Assembly: GCA_046704785.1 (NCBI GenBank)
Contig: JBJKRF010000034.1
Span: 1-62,740, forward strand
DNA length: 62,740 nucleotides
From: JBJKRF01 sp046704785
GTDB lineage: Bacteria; Chloroflexota; Anaerolineae; Anaerolineales; Villigracilaceae
Direction: 5' to 3'
Shown here: positions 1 to 7,193 of the stretch, piece after piece
How positions within the stretch are numbered: position 1 is the first letter of the stretch
Layout: each line of letters starts with the position of its first letter
The notes under the pieces: model-generated
The model's input: only the letters and a program-made list of their open reading frames with translations
Told to the model about the DNA's origin: nothing
The model's database searches: none
Made by a program: the position numbers and the translations under genes

Positions 1-179
1 GTTTCAGGAAGAGGGGCACCACCGTGCCGGGGGTTCGGTCGACGTTGGCGTTGGGGTGGGAAGATTATGGGGTGGAGCGTGGGGGGGCGTAGGGGTTGGA
101 GTGGTTGTGGTTTTTTTGGGGGGCCTCTTTTGTGGGGCGCTTCCCCCCGCACACACCCAAATCCATCCATTGATCTTAG
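1..179. other. G-rich, low-complexity left edge with no supported gene
   Basis: This stretch holds no credible gene. Positions 53-94 consist largely of G runs (GGGG, GGG, GGGG, a run of seven G and GGGG) separated by short spacers, which meets a simple G-quadruplex pattern on the plus strand. A run of T then G follows at about 113-123. The composition differs sharply from the AT-rich methyltransferase gene next to it. It may be a true low-complexity intergenic region or poor-quality sequence at a contig end. The reading frame that crosses it encodes mostly Gly and Val and looks like an artefact. Confidence 0.5.
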
Positions 180-1124
180 TTATCCCAAAGAGTCCTTTTT
201 TTTCTCTGATGCCAATGGATGGAATTCATAGACCGCTTTCTTTTCAAAAAGGGCCATCTGACTGGCAGGGGCCATCTCCATGTGTGGCTCGGGGTCATAA
301 TTCAGGACAATTGCTTCTAACATTGGATTGCGATTTTCTTCGCTGGCACCAACATGATAAAAGTGTTCACGCGTAAAAACGGTGAACTTTTGAGCATATT
401 TTGCCAATGCCAGATTCTGGCGATAGCGGTTGCTATGCCATGTGGAAAGGATAAACCGGGCTTTTGTTTGCACCAGCAAATCGTACAAATCTTGTTCATC
501 TTCCTCAGACCAACGATTGAAATAATCGGTATGGCGACCAATATAGGGCGGATCGCAATAAATCATGTCATTCTGCGTAGCATTTGCCAAAACCACGCGA
601 AAATCGTCACAGACAAATTGCCAGTCATACATTGTTGTCGCCTGGCTCACTTGTTTGATTTGATTGACAATCTTCGTCACATAGGCTTTGGAAAAACGTT
701 CTGGTTTGTGCCCAAAAGGCACATTGAATTTACCGCGTTTATTGAAGCGCATAACACCATTAAACGAAGAACGATTAAGAAACAACAAGTCCAATGAATT
801 TCCTGTCTTGTTGAAACGTTCTCGCACCCCATAATAATGTGCTTCCCCATGTTCTCGCAAAAGCTTTCCTTCTCTTTCGAGAAAGTCTCTGGCAAGGCCA
901 GGTGTAATCTCTCGACTCTTAATAGCATTGTATAAACCGATAATATGCGGATTGATATCCGAGAAAATAGCTTTGGGTGGACGCACATTAAACCCCACGA
1001 CACCTGATCCCATGAACGGCTCAATCCATGTTCCCTCTGTCGAGAGTGAAACATGGGCCAGAATCCATGCGACCAGGCGTGTCTTGATTCCCTGGCATTT
1101 CAGCGGTGGAACGGCAATTTTCAT
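180..1124 (-). CDS. D12-class adenine-specific DNA methyltransferase, M.EcoRV-like
   Basis: This 314-residue protein should transfer a methyl group from SAM to N6 of adenine in a short DNA site. The SAM-binding motif FMGSG is at residues 37-41 and the catalytic DPPY motif is at 191-194, the order of the D12 (Dam-like) class. Several stretches match my memory of M.EcoRV, including VPPxKxQGIKT near the N terminus and the segments FLNRSxFNG and HFYHVGASE. By analogy the target would be GATATC, which is inferred. Its ATG shares one base with the stop of the upstream endonuclease gene (TAATG), so translation is probably coupled. The gene is AT-rich compared with the rest of the window, which suggests acquisition by transfer. 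It appears intact, whereas its partner endonuclease is broken. Confidence 0.93.
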   Translation of the reverse strand: MKIAVPPLKCQGIKTRLVAWILAHVSLSTEGTWIEPFMGSGVVGFNVRPPKAIFSDINPHIIGLYNAIKSREITPGLARDFLEREGKLLREHGEAHYYGVRERFNKTGNSLDLLFLNRSSFNGVMRFNKRGKFNVPFGHKPERFSKAYVTKIVNQIKQVSQATTMYDWQFVCDDFRVVLANATQNDMIYCDPPYIGRHTDYFNRWSEEDEQDLYDLLVQTKARFILSTWHSNRYRQNLALAKYAQKFTVFTREHFYHVGASEENRNPMLEAIVLNYDPEPHMEMAPASQMALFEKKAVYEFHPLASEKKKDSLG

Positions 1125-1976
1125 TATCGTTTTTTCCGCGCATATCTGTTAAACGCGGGATTTGCCAGAGAAAGATCATGCCCGCGGTAACTTAGGAATT
1201 CACGCAGTGATGTTATCTTTTTAGATTTACCAGAAGATGTCGTTATGGTAATTTTGCCATAATTCATCCAATAATCGTCAAACCAAGATTCGCCTAAGTT
1301 CTTAAAAACACCGTTCCCCTTGAGAATATCGTCAATATTGGTAATACTCCCAATATTAGCAGTATTGAAACTTCCCTGTTTATCGCTAGCGATTTCCCAT
1401 TTCTCGGCGACAAAAAACTGAAAATCTTGGATAACAGAAACGATAGATTGCAATTCACCTAATTTATAAATACGTGTTTCATTTACAGTTTCCGACATCG
1501 TACGAGAGTAGATGATTCCCACGCAAAAGTGTCCAGCATACTCGCCGTAAGGAAACTGAATATTCTTTCTACTGGCGCTCGACAAAATATTCACCATGAG
1601 AACCAAGTGTAAAGCCATTACAAAAATCGGGGTTTTCAGGCGACCGATATGTTGTCTTTAAATCAACCGCAAATTTTATGGTTTCATCATCAGATTTTAC
1701 AAAGGAGAAATCAGGATAATAATTTTGCTGCTCGGCGAGAACGACATAATATCTATTCGCTTGGGCAAACTCTAACAGCTTCGGAAAAAGATGAATCTCA
1801 AGAATCTTTGAGACAATTTTAGTATCGGCTGAAATAGTATAAATGTTACGAAAAACGTCAATAAAGCCCTTGACCGTCCACTGTTGATCTGAAGTGGATA
1901 TATGACCTTGTAACGTGTCCACAAAAGCCGCCAACTTCTGCTTAAATTCGATTTTTTCTTTCTTACGTTTCTGCAT
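1124..1976 (-). pseudogene. EcoRV-like type II restriction endonuclease, frameshifted
   Basis: Two overlapping reading frames together encode one EcoRV-like endonuclease. The N-terminal part (start 1976, MQKRKKEK, preceded by GAGGTG) carries the catalytic residues expected for EcoRV: E60, D89 in YYPDF, and D105/K107 in VDLKTTY. It runs into a stop just after TLGSHGEYFVERQ. The C-terminal part continues in the next frame with RKNIQFPYGEY, then an NTANIGS segment matching the EcoRV recognition loop, and DYWMNY. The join lies at about 1566-1578 and fits one extra base or two lost bases. The spacing across the join equals that of EcoRV, so this is one broken gene and not two genes. A sequencing error or a true mutation could explain it. 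Cleavage at GATATC is inferred from the family. Confidence 0.85.
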
Positions 1977-2113
1977 TAGCACCTCAACCATGACGAACAA
2001 CTGCCTGTGAATCGTTCTAACGGAGTAAAACAATACATTTCGATGGCAAGTAGTGAATTGCAACTCATTTTCTTCACTACCCGGAAATGGGATGTTATTC
2101 ATATCAAAACACA

Positions 2114-2153
2114 TTGACATGACACACAATTTATTGTACAGTATCTCTGTACA
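2114..2153 (+). promoter_or_regulatory. Promoter and TGTACA operator of the yefM-yoeB pair
   Basis: A TTGACA at 2114-2119 and TACAGT at 2137-2142 with 17 bases between them form a good sigma-70-type promoter. Overlapping the -10 box is a perfect 7-base inverted repeat, TGTACAG at 2135-2141 and CTGTACA at 2147-2153. This gives two TGTACA cores 13 bases apart. TGTACA is the known core element bound by YefM-YoeB in E. coli, so autorepression by the downstream antitoxin-toxin complex is a strong inference. Confidence 0.8.
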
Positions 2154-2167
2154 GATCGGAGATTGCC

Positions 2168-2458
2168 ATGACTACCCAATTTACTTATACCAACGCACGC
2201 GAAAAATTGGCCAGCTTGCTGGATCGCGTCACCAAAGACCGCGAAGTGGTCATCATCCAGCGACGTGGCAGCGAGGATGTGGCCATGATCGCGGCGGACG
2301 AACTCGCCAGCCTGACCGAAACAGCCTACCTGCTGCGCTCGCCACAAAACGCGGAGCGCCTGCTTTCAGCGTTGGGACGAGCGCTCAAAGGCGAAGGCAC
2401 GCCGCAGGCTCTGGACGAATTACGCCACGAGGTGGGGCTTGGCGACGAAAAAGCGTGA
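2168..2458 (+). CDS. yefM: Antitoxin, Phd/YefM family
   Basis: This 96-residue protein is the antitoxin of a type II toxin-antitoxin pair. The N-terminal half resembles the YefM/Phd DNA-binding fold, with the NAREKLASLLDRV helix near residues 9-21 and the strand VVIIQRRGSEDVAMI at about 27-41. The acidic C-terminal part, from about residue 60, would bind and neutralise the toxin. It is preceded by a purine-rich GGAGATTGCC segment and a promoter with TGTACA operator elements. The toxin gene overlaps its 3' end by 20 bases. It lies beside an EcoRV-like restriction-modification system, a common neighbourhood for such modules. Confidence 0.92.
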   Translation: MTTQFTYTNAREKLASLLDRVTKDREVVIIQRRGSEDVAMIAADELASLTETAYLLRSPQNAERLLSALGRALKGEGTPQALDELRHEVGLGDEKA

Positions 2459-2714
2459 GGCCGTCTTCCAGTCTGAATTCATCGAGGATTTGAAGTATTG
2501 GGTCGAAACCGATCGAAAGCTCGCCTTGCGCACCTTCGAATTGATCGAGGCTATTTTACGCGATCCGCACGCCGGGATTGGCAAACCTGAACCGCTCAAA
2601 TACCTCGCGCCCGGTTGCTGGTCGCGACGGCTGACCCAGGAACACCGCATTGTCTACCTCGTGCGTGATGACCGGATCGACTTTTTACAGGCAAGATACC
2701 ATTATAAAAAGTAA
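2439..2714 (+). CDS. yoeB: Toxin, YoeB family mRNA interferase
   Basis: This 91-residue protein matches YoeB, a ribosome-dependent endoribonuclease of the RelE superfamily. The GKPEPLK, WSRRLTQEHRIVY and terminal RYHY segments are conserved. The residues corresponding to E. coli E46, R65 and H83 are E51, R70 and H88, so the catalytic set is present. Two extra lysines follow the usual RYHY end. Translation appears to start at TTG (2439), with GAGGTGGGG just upstream acting as the ribosome binding site inside the antitoxin gene. The overlap and non-ATG start should keep toxin output below that of the antitoxin. A strong terminator follows. Confidence 0.93.
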   Translation: MATKKREAVFQSEFIEDLKYWVETDRKLALRTFELIEAILRDPHAGIGKPEPLKYLAPGCWSRRLTQEHRIVYLVRDDRIDFLQARYHYKK

Positions 2715-2723
2715 ATCAGTGAT

Positions 2724-2760
2724 AGAGAATGGCTTTGAGCCATTCTCTCTTTATTATTTA
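2724..2760 (+). terminator. Rho-independent terminator after yoeB
   Basis: A perfect 11-base-pair stem (AGAGAATGGCT at 2724-2734 with AGCCATTCTCT at 2738-2748) closes a TTG loop. It is followed by the T-rich run CTTTATTATTT. It separates the toxin gene from the convergent methyltransferase whose stop is at 2754, and marks the border between the accessory island and the polysaccharide cluster. Confidence 0.85.
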
Positions 2761-3554
2761 ACGGCCTCGAACAGGCCGGAATCCTTCCCAATATACAGCA
2801 CACCCTTTGATTCTAATTCGCTTTCGAATTCATGCCGCACCGCAGCCAGCGCCGCTTCGGACAGTCCCCTACAGCGAATCGACGAGCGAACATAGGCCAT
2901 CAGCGGTTCAACCTCGGTGATGCGCAGGTTGTCTTCGTATCGGCGCATTTCCACCCTCTCAAAAGGAGGCCGGAGTTGGGCCAGGCCGCTTTCAAGGGTA
3001 AATGGCAATGGGAACAAGACAAAATCGGCCTTCCCAAGCGCCCGGCGCAGCCAGACATTTAGATCTTCCATGTGACGATCGCCCACCGTCGTAGCGATCA
3101 GAGAGCCACCCAGCTTGAGCACACGACGAATTTCGGCAATTGCTTTAGGCCGGTTGGGGACATGGTAGAGCATGTGGTTGGCAATGACGATGTCGAAGCT
3201 TTCGTCCGGGTAGGAAATAGACTGTGCGTCCATCTGCTGAAACTTGAACGCGCGCCCGGTCACCACCAGATTCCGCCAGGCCGCATCCAGCATGCCGTCA
3301 GACAGGTCGGTCAACGTAATAGTCCAGTCGACCGGAATTTTGTCTGCACAGGCGCGCCACATTACCCCCGGTCCGCAGCCCAACTCCAAAACGTCGGCCT
3401 GGGTCGGCAAGGTCAACAAGATGTCGAATATCCAGTTGAACCAGCCGTAGGAATTGGTGCTGAAGCGACGATGGAGATCGACCCGCGCGTTTAGCTTGGA
3501 CGCGTCACGGTACTGGTCGGTTTGGAGATAGTGTTGGTCGGTAAGCTTGGACAT
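2754..3554 (-). CDS. Class I SAM-dependent methyltransferase
   Basis: This 266-residue protein has the class I methyltransferase pattern. Motif I, VLELGCGPG, lies near residues 65-73. An acidic ITLTDLS strand follows, then SFDIVIANHMLYHVPN, then RRVLKLGGSLIATT, the usual Methyltransf_11 order. Substrate cannot be read from the sequence. It is the last gene of the minus-strand polysaccharide cluster and is followed by another methyltransferase gene upstream, so modification of a sugar or an end-group of the exported glycan is the likely role. No clear ribosome binding site is seen before the ATG. Confidence 0.85.
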   Translation of the reverse strand: MSKLTDQHYLQTDQYRDASKLNARVDLHRRFSTNSYGWFNWIFDILLTLPTQADVLELGCGPGVMWRACADKIPVDWTITLTDLSDGMLDAAWRNLVVTGRAFKFQQMDAQSISYPDESFDIVIANHMLYHVPNRPKAIAEIRRVLKLGGSLIATTVGDRHMEDLNVWLRRALGKADFVLFPLPFTLESGLAQLRPPFERVEMRRYEDNLRITEVEPLMAYVRSSIRCRGLSEAALAAVRHEFESELESKGVLYIGKDSGLFEAVK

Positions 3555-3603
3555 AGGCAGGTGAGAAGCAAAGAGGGGAGGCTTTCTTCCTTCCCAATAT
3601 CTT

Positions 3604-4434
3604 TTACTTTTTCCTGATCACAATCATCGGATATTGCCCGTTCTCGGCGAAGAAACGTGGGAAGGACTCTTCCAATCGATAGACCAGCCGCAACCACTGC
3701 TTCCCGCCCAGGCGAGCATGGATGAACCAGCGCATCAGGCGGGTGGACAGGCTGCGCCATGGACGAATTTCCAACGGCATTTTACTGCCAATTTCGCGTT
3801 TGAGCCACTGCGGGGTCAGTTTGGCGACAAAGGTCCCTTCGGGGTCGTCCTGCGCCGACCAGTCCTTCTTTTTCTTGGCGCCCTTGCCCGAAAGACGCCG
3901 CATCAGGCCGATCAATGGTTCGGCCATGCAGATGAGCAACGGTTCGTGCCAGCCGTTGACCACCACGCCCGTTCGCCCGGGCTTGAGCACGCGATACAGT
4001 TCGACGTAGGCGCGTGAGTGCTCTTCCAAAGCCAGATGATGGATGGCGTGCATCGAGACCGCCCCGTCGAAAGACTCTGTTTTGAAGGGCAGATTCGCCA
4101 GGTCGCCGACGACGAACAGGCCGTGGTCGCCGATCCGCTCACGGGCTTCGCGCAGGGCCTGGATGGAAATATCCAGGCAGATACGTTTCTCGTACCCGCT
4201 GGAATAGGTGCGGTAATCGTCGTACTGCACCGGCCCGGAACCGGCATCCAGCAGGAACTTTCCAGCGGGAATCAGTCCCTGATTGACGCGCAGCCGCGTT
4301 TTATGAATATATTCCGCCGAAACGGGACGCAGGTCTTCGTAGCGGGCGTTCTGGTAATTGCCGTCCGCTTCCTGCTGCCAGCCGATCTCGTCGTAGAACG
4401 CACGCACTTTTTGTTTCGTGTCGGTCATGATCAT
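3604..4434 (-). CDS. Class I SAM-dependent methyltransferase
   Basis: This 276-residue protein carries a class I methyltransferase core. FLLDAGSGP is motif I, CLDIS is the motif II acidic strand, and SFDGAVSMHAIHHL and RVLKPGRTGVVV are later motifs. The C-terminal region from about residue 180 is basic and rich in Trp and Arg, and may contact a membrane or glycan. The first two in-frame ATG codons (4434 and 4428) are equally possible starts. Position at the distal end of the polysaccharide cluster suggests methylation of a sugar or a lipid-linked intermediate. It is only about 28% similar by eye to its neighbour, so the two are not a recent duplication. Confidence 0.8.
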   Translation of the reverse strand: MIMTDTKQKVRAFYDEIGWQQEADGNYQNARYEDLRPVSAEYIHKTRLRVNQGLIPAGKFLLDAGSGPVQYDDYRTYSSGYEKRICLDISIQALREARERIGDHGLFVVGDLANLPFKTESFDGAVSMHAIHHLALEEHSRAYVELYRVLKPGRTGVVVNGWHEPLLICMAEPLIGLMRRLSGKGAKKKKDWSAQDDPEGTFVAKLTPQWLKREIGSKMPLEIRPWRSLSTRLMRWFIHARLGGKQWLRLVYRLEESFPRFFAENGQYPMIVIRKK

Positions 4435-4527
4435 TTATCTTCTTCACCACAAAGGCAGCTACGGAACACGACGGGAATCTTGTTTTCCTTTTGTGTGCCA
4501 TTGTCGCCGTCGTGGTCCGGTTTTTTT

Positions 4528-6168
4528 TTACCACTTCACCGGCTCTCCGGCCAAAGCATCAAACGCCTCGCCAAACTCGGCGCGGCCCTCGTCAGACAAA
4601 ACCCGATTTAACGGCCAGACTTCCAGATCCTGCCAGAACTTCATCAGCCGCCAGGGGAAGGCAAAGGGGAAATCGAAGAAAAAACGATAGGCGTAGTTCC
4701 AGGCCGTCTCGACCTGCTCCTGCGATAATCGCTGAGCTGGCAGGTCCGCCAGAAGCCGGTCGAGCAGGGCAAAATATTCATCGTACGTCTTTGGCTCGTA
4801 CGTGAAGCCTCGCCCGCGGTAGTGCGTCTGCCCGGCCAGGATGACCGGCACGCCGCGCATGGCCATCTCCATCCCAACCGTGGTGGTGTAGGCCAGCCCC
4901 AGTCCGGCGATCTCCATCAGGTCGTAGGTGTTGACTTTCTCGTCCGGGCCGATAACGTGCAGGTGCTCAGGACGTTCCGGGACGGCGCGCTCGATCACGC
5001 CCAGCATCGAGGGTCCCTTCATCAGCCGCTCGCCGGGGTGGACACGCACCACCAGTTGCACATCGGGGCGTTCCGCAAAATACTGGACGGTTTTCTCGAT
5101 CCATTCGGCCATCGAGGCGGTGAAGATATTGCGGCCCAGCGTCAGGCTGTCGCCCAACACATTGGTCGCCAGCAGGACAACCGGGCGGCTGTCCAGGCCC
5201 AGGTCAGACCGTAGTTGCTCTCCGCCCACAGAGGCCACGTCCTGCCAGAAGCGCGTGCCTTTGCCGTACTTCTTAGCGCTGGTGCGCGCGTCCTCCAGCG
5301 CGGCGATTTGCGCGCGCTCGGCCGCCGTCAGCGGGAGGTGGCCCTTCGCGGCCCACAAGCCATCCGTGTTCTGGTGCATGACGATGTCGTTCTGCGAGAG
5401 CCAGATCTGCTCACGCTGGTCATTGAATTCGTAGGTAACGGCCATCCTGCCAAGCTGGCGCGCCACCTGGTAGAAAATGCCCAGTTCGGTCACCAGGCCG
5501 TTGGGGACGAGTACCGTTTCGGGGCATTCGTCCTGGATCAGGCGCGACGCCGCCAAAGCGGCCTGCCGGTTGCGTTCCGCCCGCAGCCGGTAGAGGTCGG
5601 AGTCCCGGTCGAAGTCCTCCACCTGGAGCGTGTACATCGTGTCGAAGGCGGAAGCGGCCTCGACAATTTCTCTGACGTGTGTCATTGCGAGGGTGGAGCC
5701 CGAAGCAATCTCCCTATCCCGGGCGGAGATTGCCGCGCTCGCTGAAGTACGCTCGCTCGCAATAACACGGGCTGGGGGAACATCCAGCAGCGACACGCAG
5801 CGGACCAGTCCCTCCAGCGGAGCCAGCACCCGGCGTGTGTACAGGTCCTGGCGGCGCAGGTCGAAGGCGTTGATGGGCTTGTCCCAGTCGCCGTAGGGCA
5901 GGTAGGCAATCGTGACGTCATGCCCCAGGCCACGCAACGCCAGTCCGATGATGGCGGCCTGCTCGACCCAGTAATGCAGCGTGGCAAACAGGATGATTTT
6001 GCGGCCAGTGGGGGCTTTTTCGGCCAACGGGCGCACCTGCGCCACCGCCGCCGGCAGCGCCTTTTCGAGCTGCGACAGGTTATAGCGCGTGCGCGGCCGT
6101 ACCGGACGCAGGCTGTCGTACAGATCGGCCGTATAGGGAATTTTGCCGAGGAAGTCTTTGAGAGTCAT
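4528..6168 (-). CDS. Capsule polysaccharide-type GT-B protein with an in-frame repeat insert
   Basis: This protein of about 546 residues resembles capsule polysaccharide synthesis proteins of the Kps or surface-carbohydrate type. An N-terminal Rossmann-like part (KIILFATLHYWVEQAAIIG) precedes a C-terminal part with the hallmark TTVGMEMAMRGVPVILAG and HYRGRGFT, in which the nucleotide-sugar donor would bind. Residues about 135-163 (bases 5681-5766) are encoded entirely by a palindromic repeat element that is open in this frame. They are rich in Ala, Ser and Arg and interrupt an otherwise ordinary helix-linker region. The start is uncertain: ATG at 6168 gives MTLKDFLGK, and a longer frame begins at TTG 6207. 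No good ribosome binding site is visible. Confidence 0.72.
   Translation of the reverse strand: MTLKDFLGKIPYTADLYDSLRPVRPRTRYNLSQLEKALPAAVAQVRPLAEKAPTGRKIILFATLHYWVEQAAIIGLALRGLGHDVTIAYLPYGDWDKPINAFDLRRQDLYTRRVLAPLEGLVRCVSLLDVPPARVIASERTSASAAISARDREIASGSTLAMTHVREIVEAASAFDTMYTLQVEDFDRDSDLYRLRAERNRQAALAASRLIQDECPETVLVPNGLVTELGIFYQVARQLGRMAVTYEFNDQREQIWLSQNDIVMHQNTDGLWAAKGHLPLTAAERAQIAALEDARTSAKKYGKGTRFWQDVASVGGEQLRSDLGLDSRPVVLLATNVLGDSLTLGRNIFTASMAEWIEKTVQYFAERPDVQLVVRVHPGERLMKGPSMLGVIERAVPERPEHLHVIGPDEKVNTYDLMEIAGLGLAYTTTVGMEMAMRGVPVILAGQTHYRGRGFTYEPKTYDEYFALLDRLLADLPAQRLSQEQVETAWNYAYRFFFDFPFAFPWRLMKFWQDLEVWPLNRVLSDEGRAEFGEAFDALAGEPVKW
5681..5766. repeat. REP-like palindromic repeat, copy 1, inside a coding sequence
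   Basis: The element starts with GTCATTGCGAG (5681-5691) and ends with CTCGCAATAAC (5756-5766), which are inverted copies with one mismatch. Inner blocks CGAAGCAATCTC and GGAGATTGCCGCG are also arranged as inverted parts. A second, 92-base copy with the same ends and the same CGAAGCAATCTC block lies at 57624-57715. This copy is read through by the surrounding gene without a stop. Confidence 0.85.
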
Positions 6169-6533
6169 AGTTTTCAAACAGCTTGACAGCATCGCTGAAT
6201 TTGACAATAATAATTACATAAAAGTCGCGAGACTTCTCCCACCCTGCGAAAGGTCGCCTACTGTGGCGGCCCTGCCCCGTCTGGACGTGATGACGACAAG
6301 GCTAGCAGGGTGGGTTGGATTTTTAACCAGTATGTTTCATCAATTTTTGATCTTTAGGTCAAATATACCCGGGAAAATTTCACCGACAAACTTTCAGGTT
6401 TCAATAACAAACTTCAAAGTTTCACCGACAAACTTTGGAATTTCAGAAAGAAACTTCGAGATTTCACTAACAAACTCGCTTTGAATTACTACCTGAGTGA
6501 CGCGTGTTGATGCAAGAGGCTTGCCCAAGTAAA
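6169..6533. other. AT-rich intergenic region with a tandem repeat
   Basis: No credible gene is seen between the capsule-type gene and the HEPN-like gene. Its main content is the five-unit 21-bp tandem repeat listed separately. The plus-strand frame over the repeat encodes a seven-residue periodic peptide (ISPTNF-like) that has no start signal of its own and is probably a by-product of the 21-base period. Confidence 0.6.
6377..6481. repeat. Five tandem 21-bp repeat units
   Basis: Five consecutive 21-base units run at 6377, 6398, 6419, 6440 and 6461. Each begins with ATTTCA or GTTTCA, followed by three variable bases, ACAAACTT or a close variant, and four variable bases. The third and first units share TTTCACCGACAAACTTT exactly. 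The period is a multiple of three, so each strand has frames with seven-residue repeats, but no start or ribosome site supports translation. Spacers are absent, which excludes a CRISPR array. Confidence 0.9.
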
Positions 6534-7145
6534 TCAAGCATCATCTTTACTCAAACTGAGAAAACTTGCATATGCAACACAGCGAGCAAGCATTTGCCAA
6601 AAATTCAAGTCCTGCTGTGAAACTGTAAATTGAGATAATGGTTCATTCTCATCTTGGCCTTTTCTTGCCCAGAATTCCAATCCCGAAAAATCTGTTTTAT
6701 ACTGCCAGTTGGCATGAGCAATCGCGTTGCGAAATGCTCTTACCGGATTATCGGTTAGAAACTTACAACACTTTCTGGTGATTGAATTTGATGGAGCTTC
6801 TTGGAGCAAAATCTTGAACCACGATTCTCCCAAATAAACAAAACAAACATAAATTTCAGTGATGATTTGCGCCCTCGTAATATATGGATTGCTCTTACTT
6901 TGATTGGCATAATCCATCCAACCTTGAAAAGCAGTTAATTCAACTAAACGTGTGTCAAAAGAAATGGGGGATGATGCAATTATGTGTTGCTTGGATTCTG
7001 TAGAAAATCCTGAAACTTCAGATGCAATAGTTGTCGCAAGTTGATTAGTGAACTCGGGTTGAATCTTAACATCACTACATAGCTTTGCGCTCCATTGAGC
7101 CATTTGATTATCAAGAACGTTCATTCCATCATTATCAGGTTTCAT
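6534..7145 (-). CDS. Hypothetical HEPN-like protein in an AT-rich island
   Basis: I do not recognise this 203-residue protein. It is mostly alpha-helical and contains RNAIAH at residues 139-144, which fits the R-x4-6-H motif of HEPN-domain proteins, several of which are RNases in defence and toxin systems. An upstream helix with YLGESWFKILL at about 104-114 could form the rest of the bundle. Base composition is much richer in A and T than in the flanking polysaccharide genes, a sign of separate origin. No antitoxin-like partner is adjacent. The HEPN assignment rests on the motif and helicity only. Confidence 0.6.
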   Translation of the reverse strand: MKPDNDGMNVLDNQMAQWSAKLCSDVKIQPEFTNQLATTIASEVSGFSTESKQHIIASSPISFDTRLVELTAFQGWMDYANQSKSNPYITRAQIITEIYVCFVYLGESWFKILLQEAPSNSITRKCCKFLTDNPVRAFRNAIAHANWQYKTDFSGLEFWARKGQDENEPLSQFTVSQQDLNFWQMLARCVAYASFLSLSKDDA

Positions 7146-7193
7146 ATGGAATACCTTTTTCTGCCGCCAAAGGCAACGCGCAGTCTAAATTTG

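Noticed and set aside
1124..2129. Two separate genes instead of one broken endonuclease gene
   Set aside because: The two parts match consecutive parts of EcoRV with exact spacing and no start signal for the second.
2053..2493. A 146-residue plus-strand frame over the toxin-antitoxin operator and antitoxin
   Set aside because: It is a shadow of the antitoxin in another frame and crosses the promoter and operator.
6377..6481. A CRISPR array
   Set aside because: The 21-base units abut directly with no spacers, and no cas gene is near.
6143..6484. A gene encoding a seven-residue repeat protein over the tandem repeat
   Set aside because: It lacks a ribosome site and its first half overlaps the start of the capsule-type gene on the other strand.
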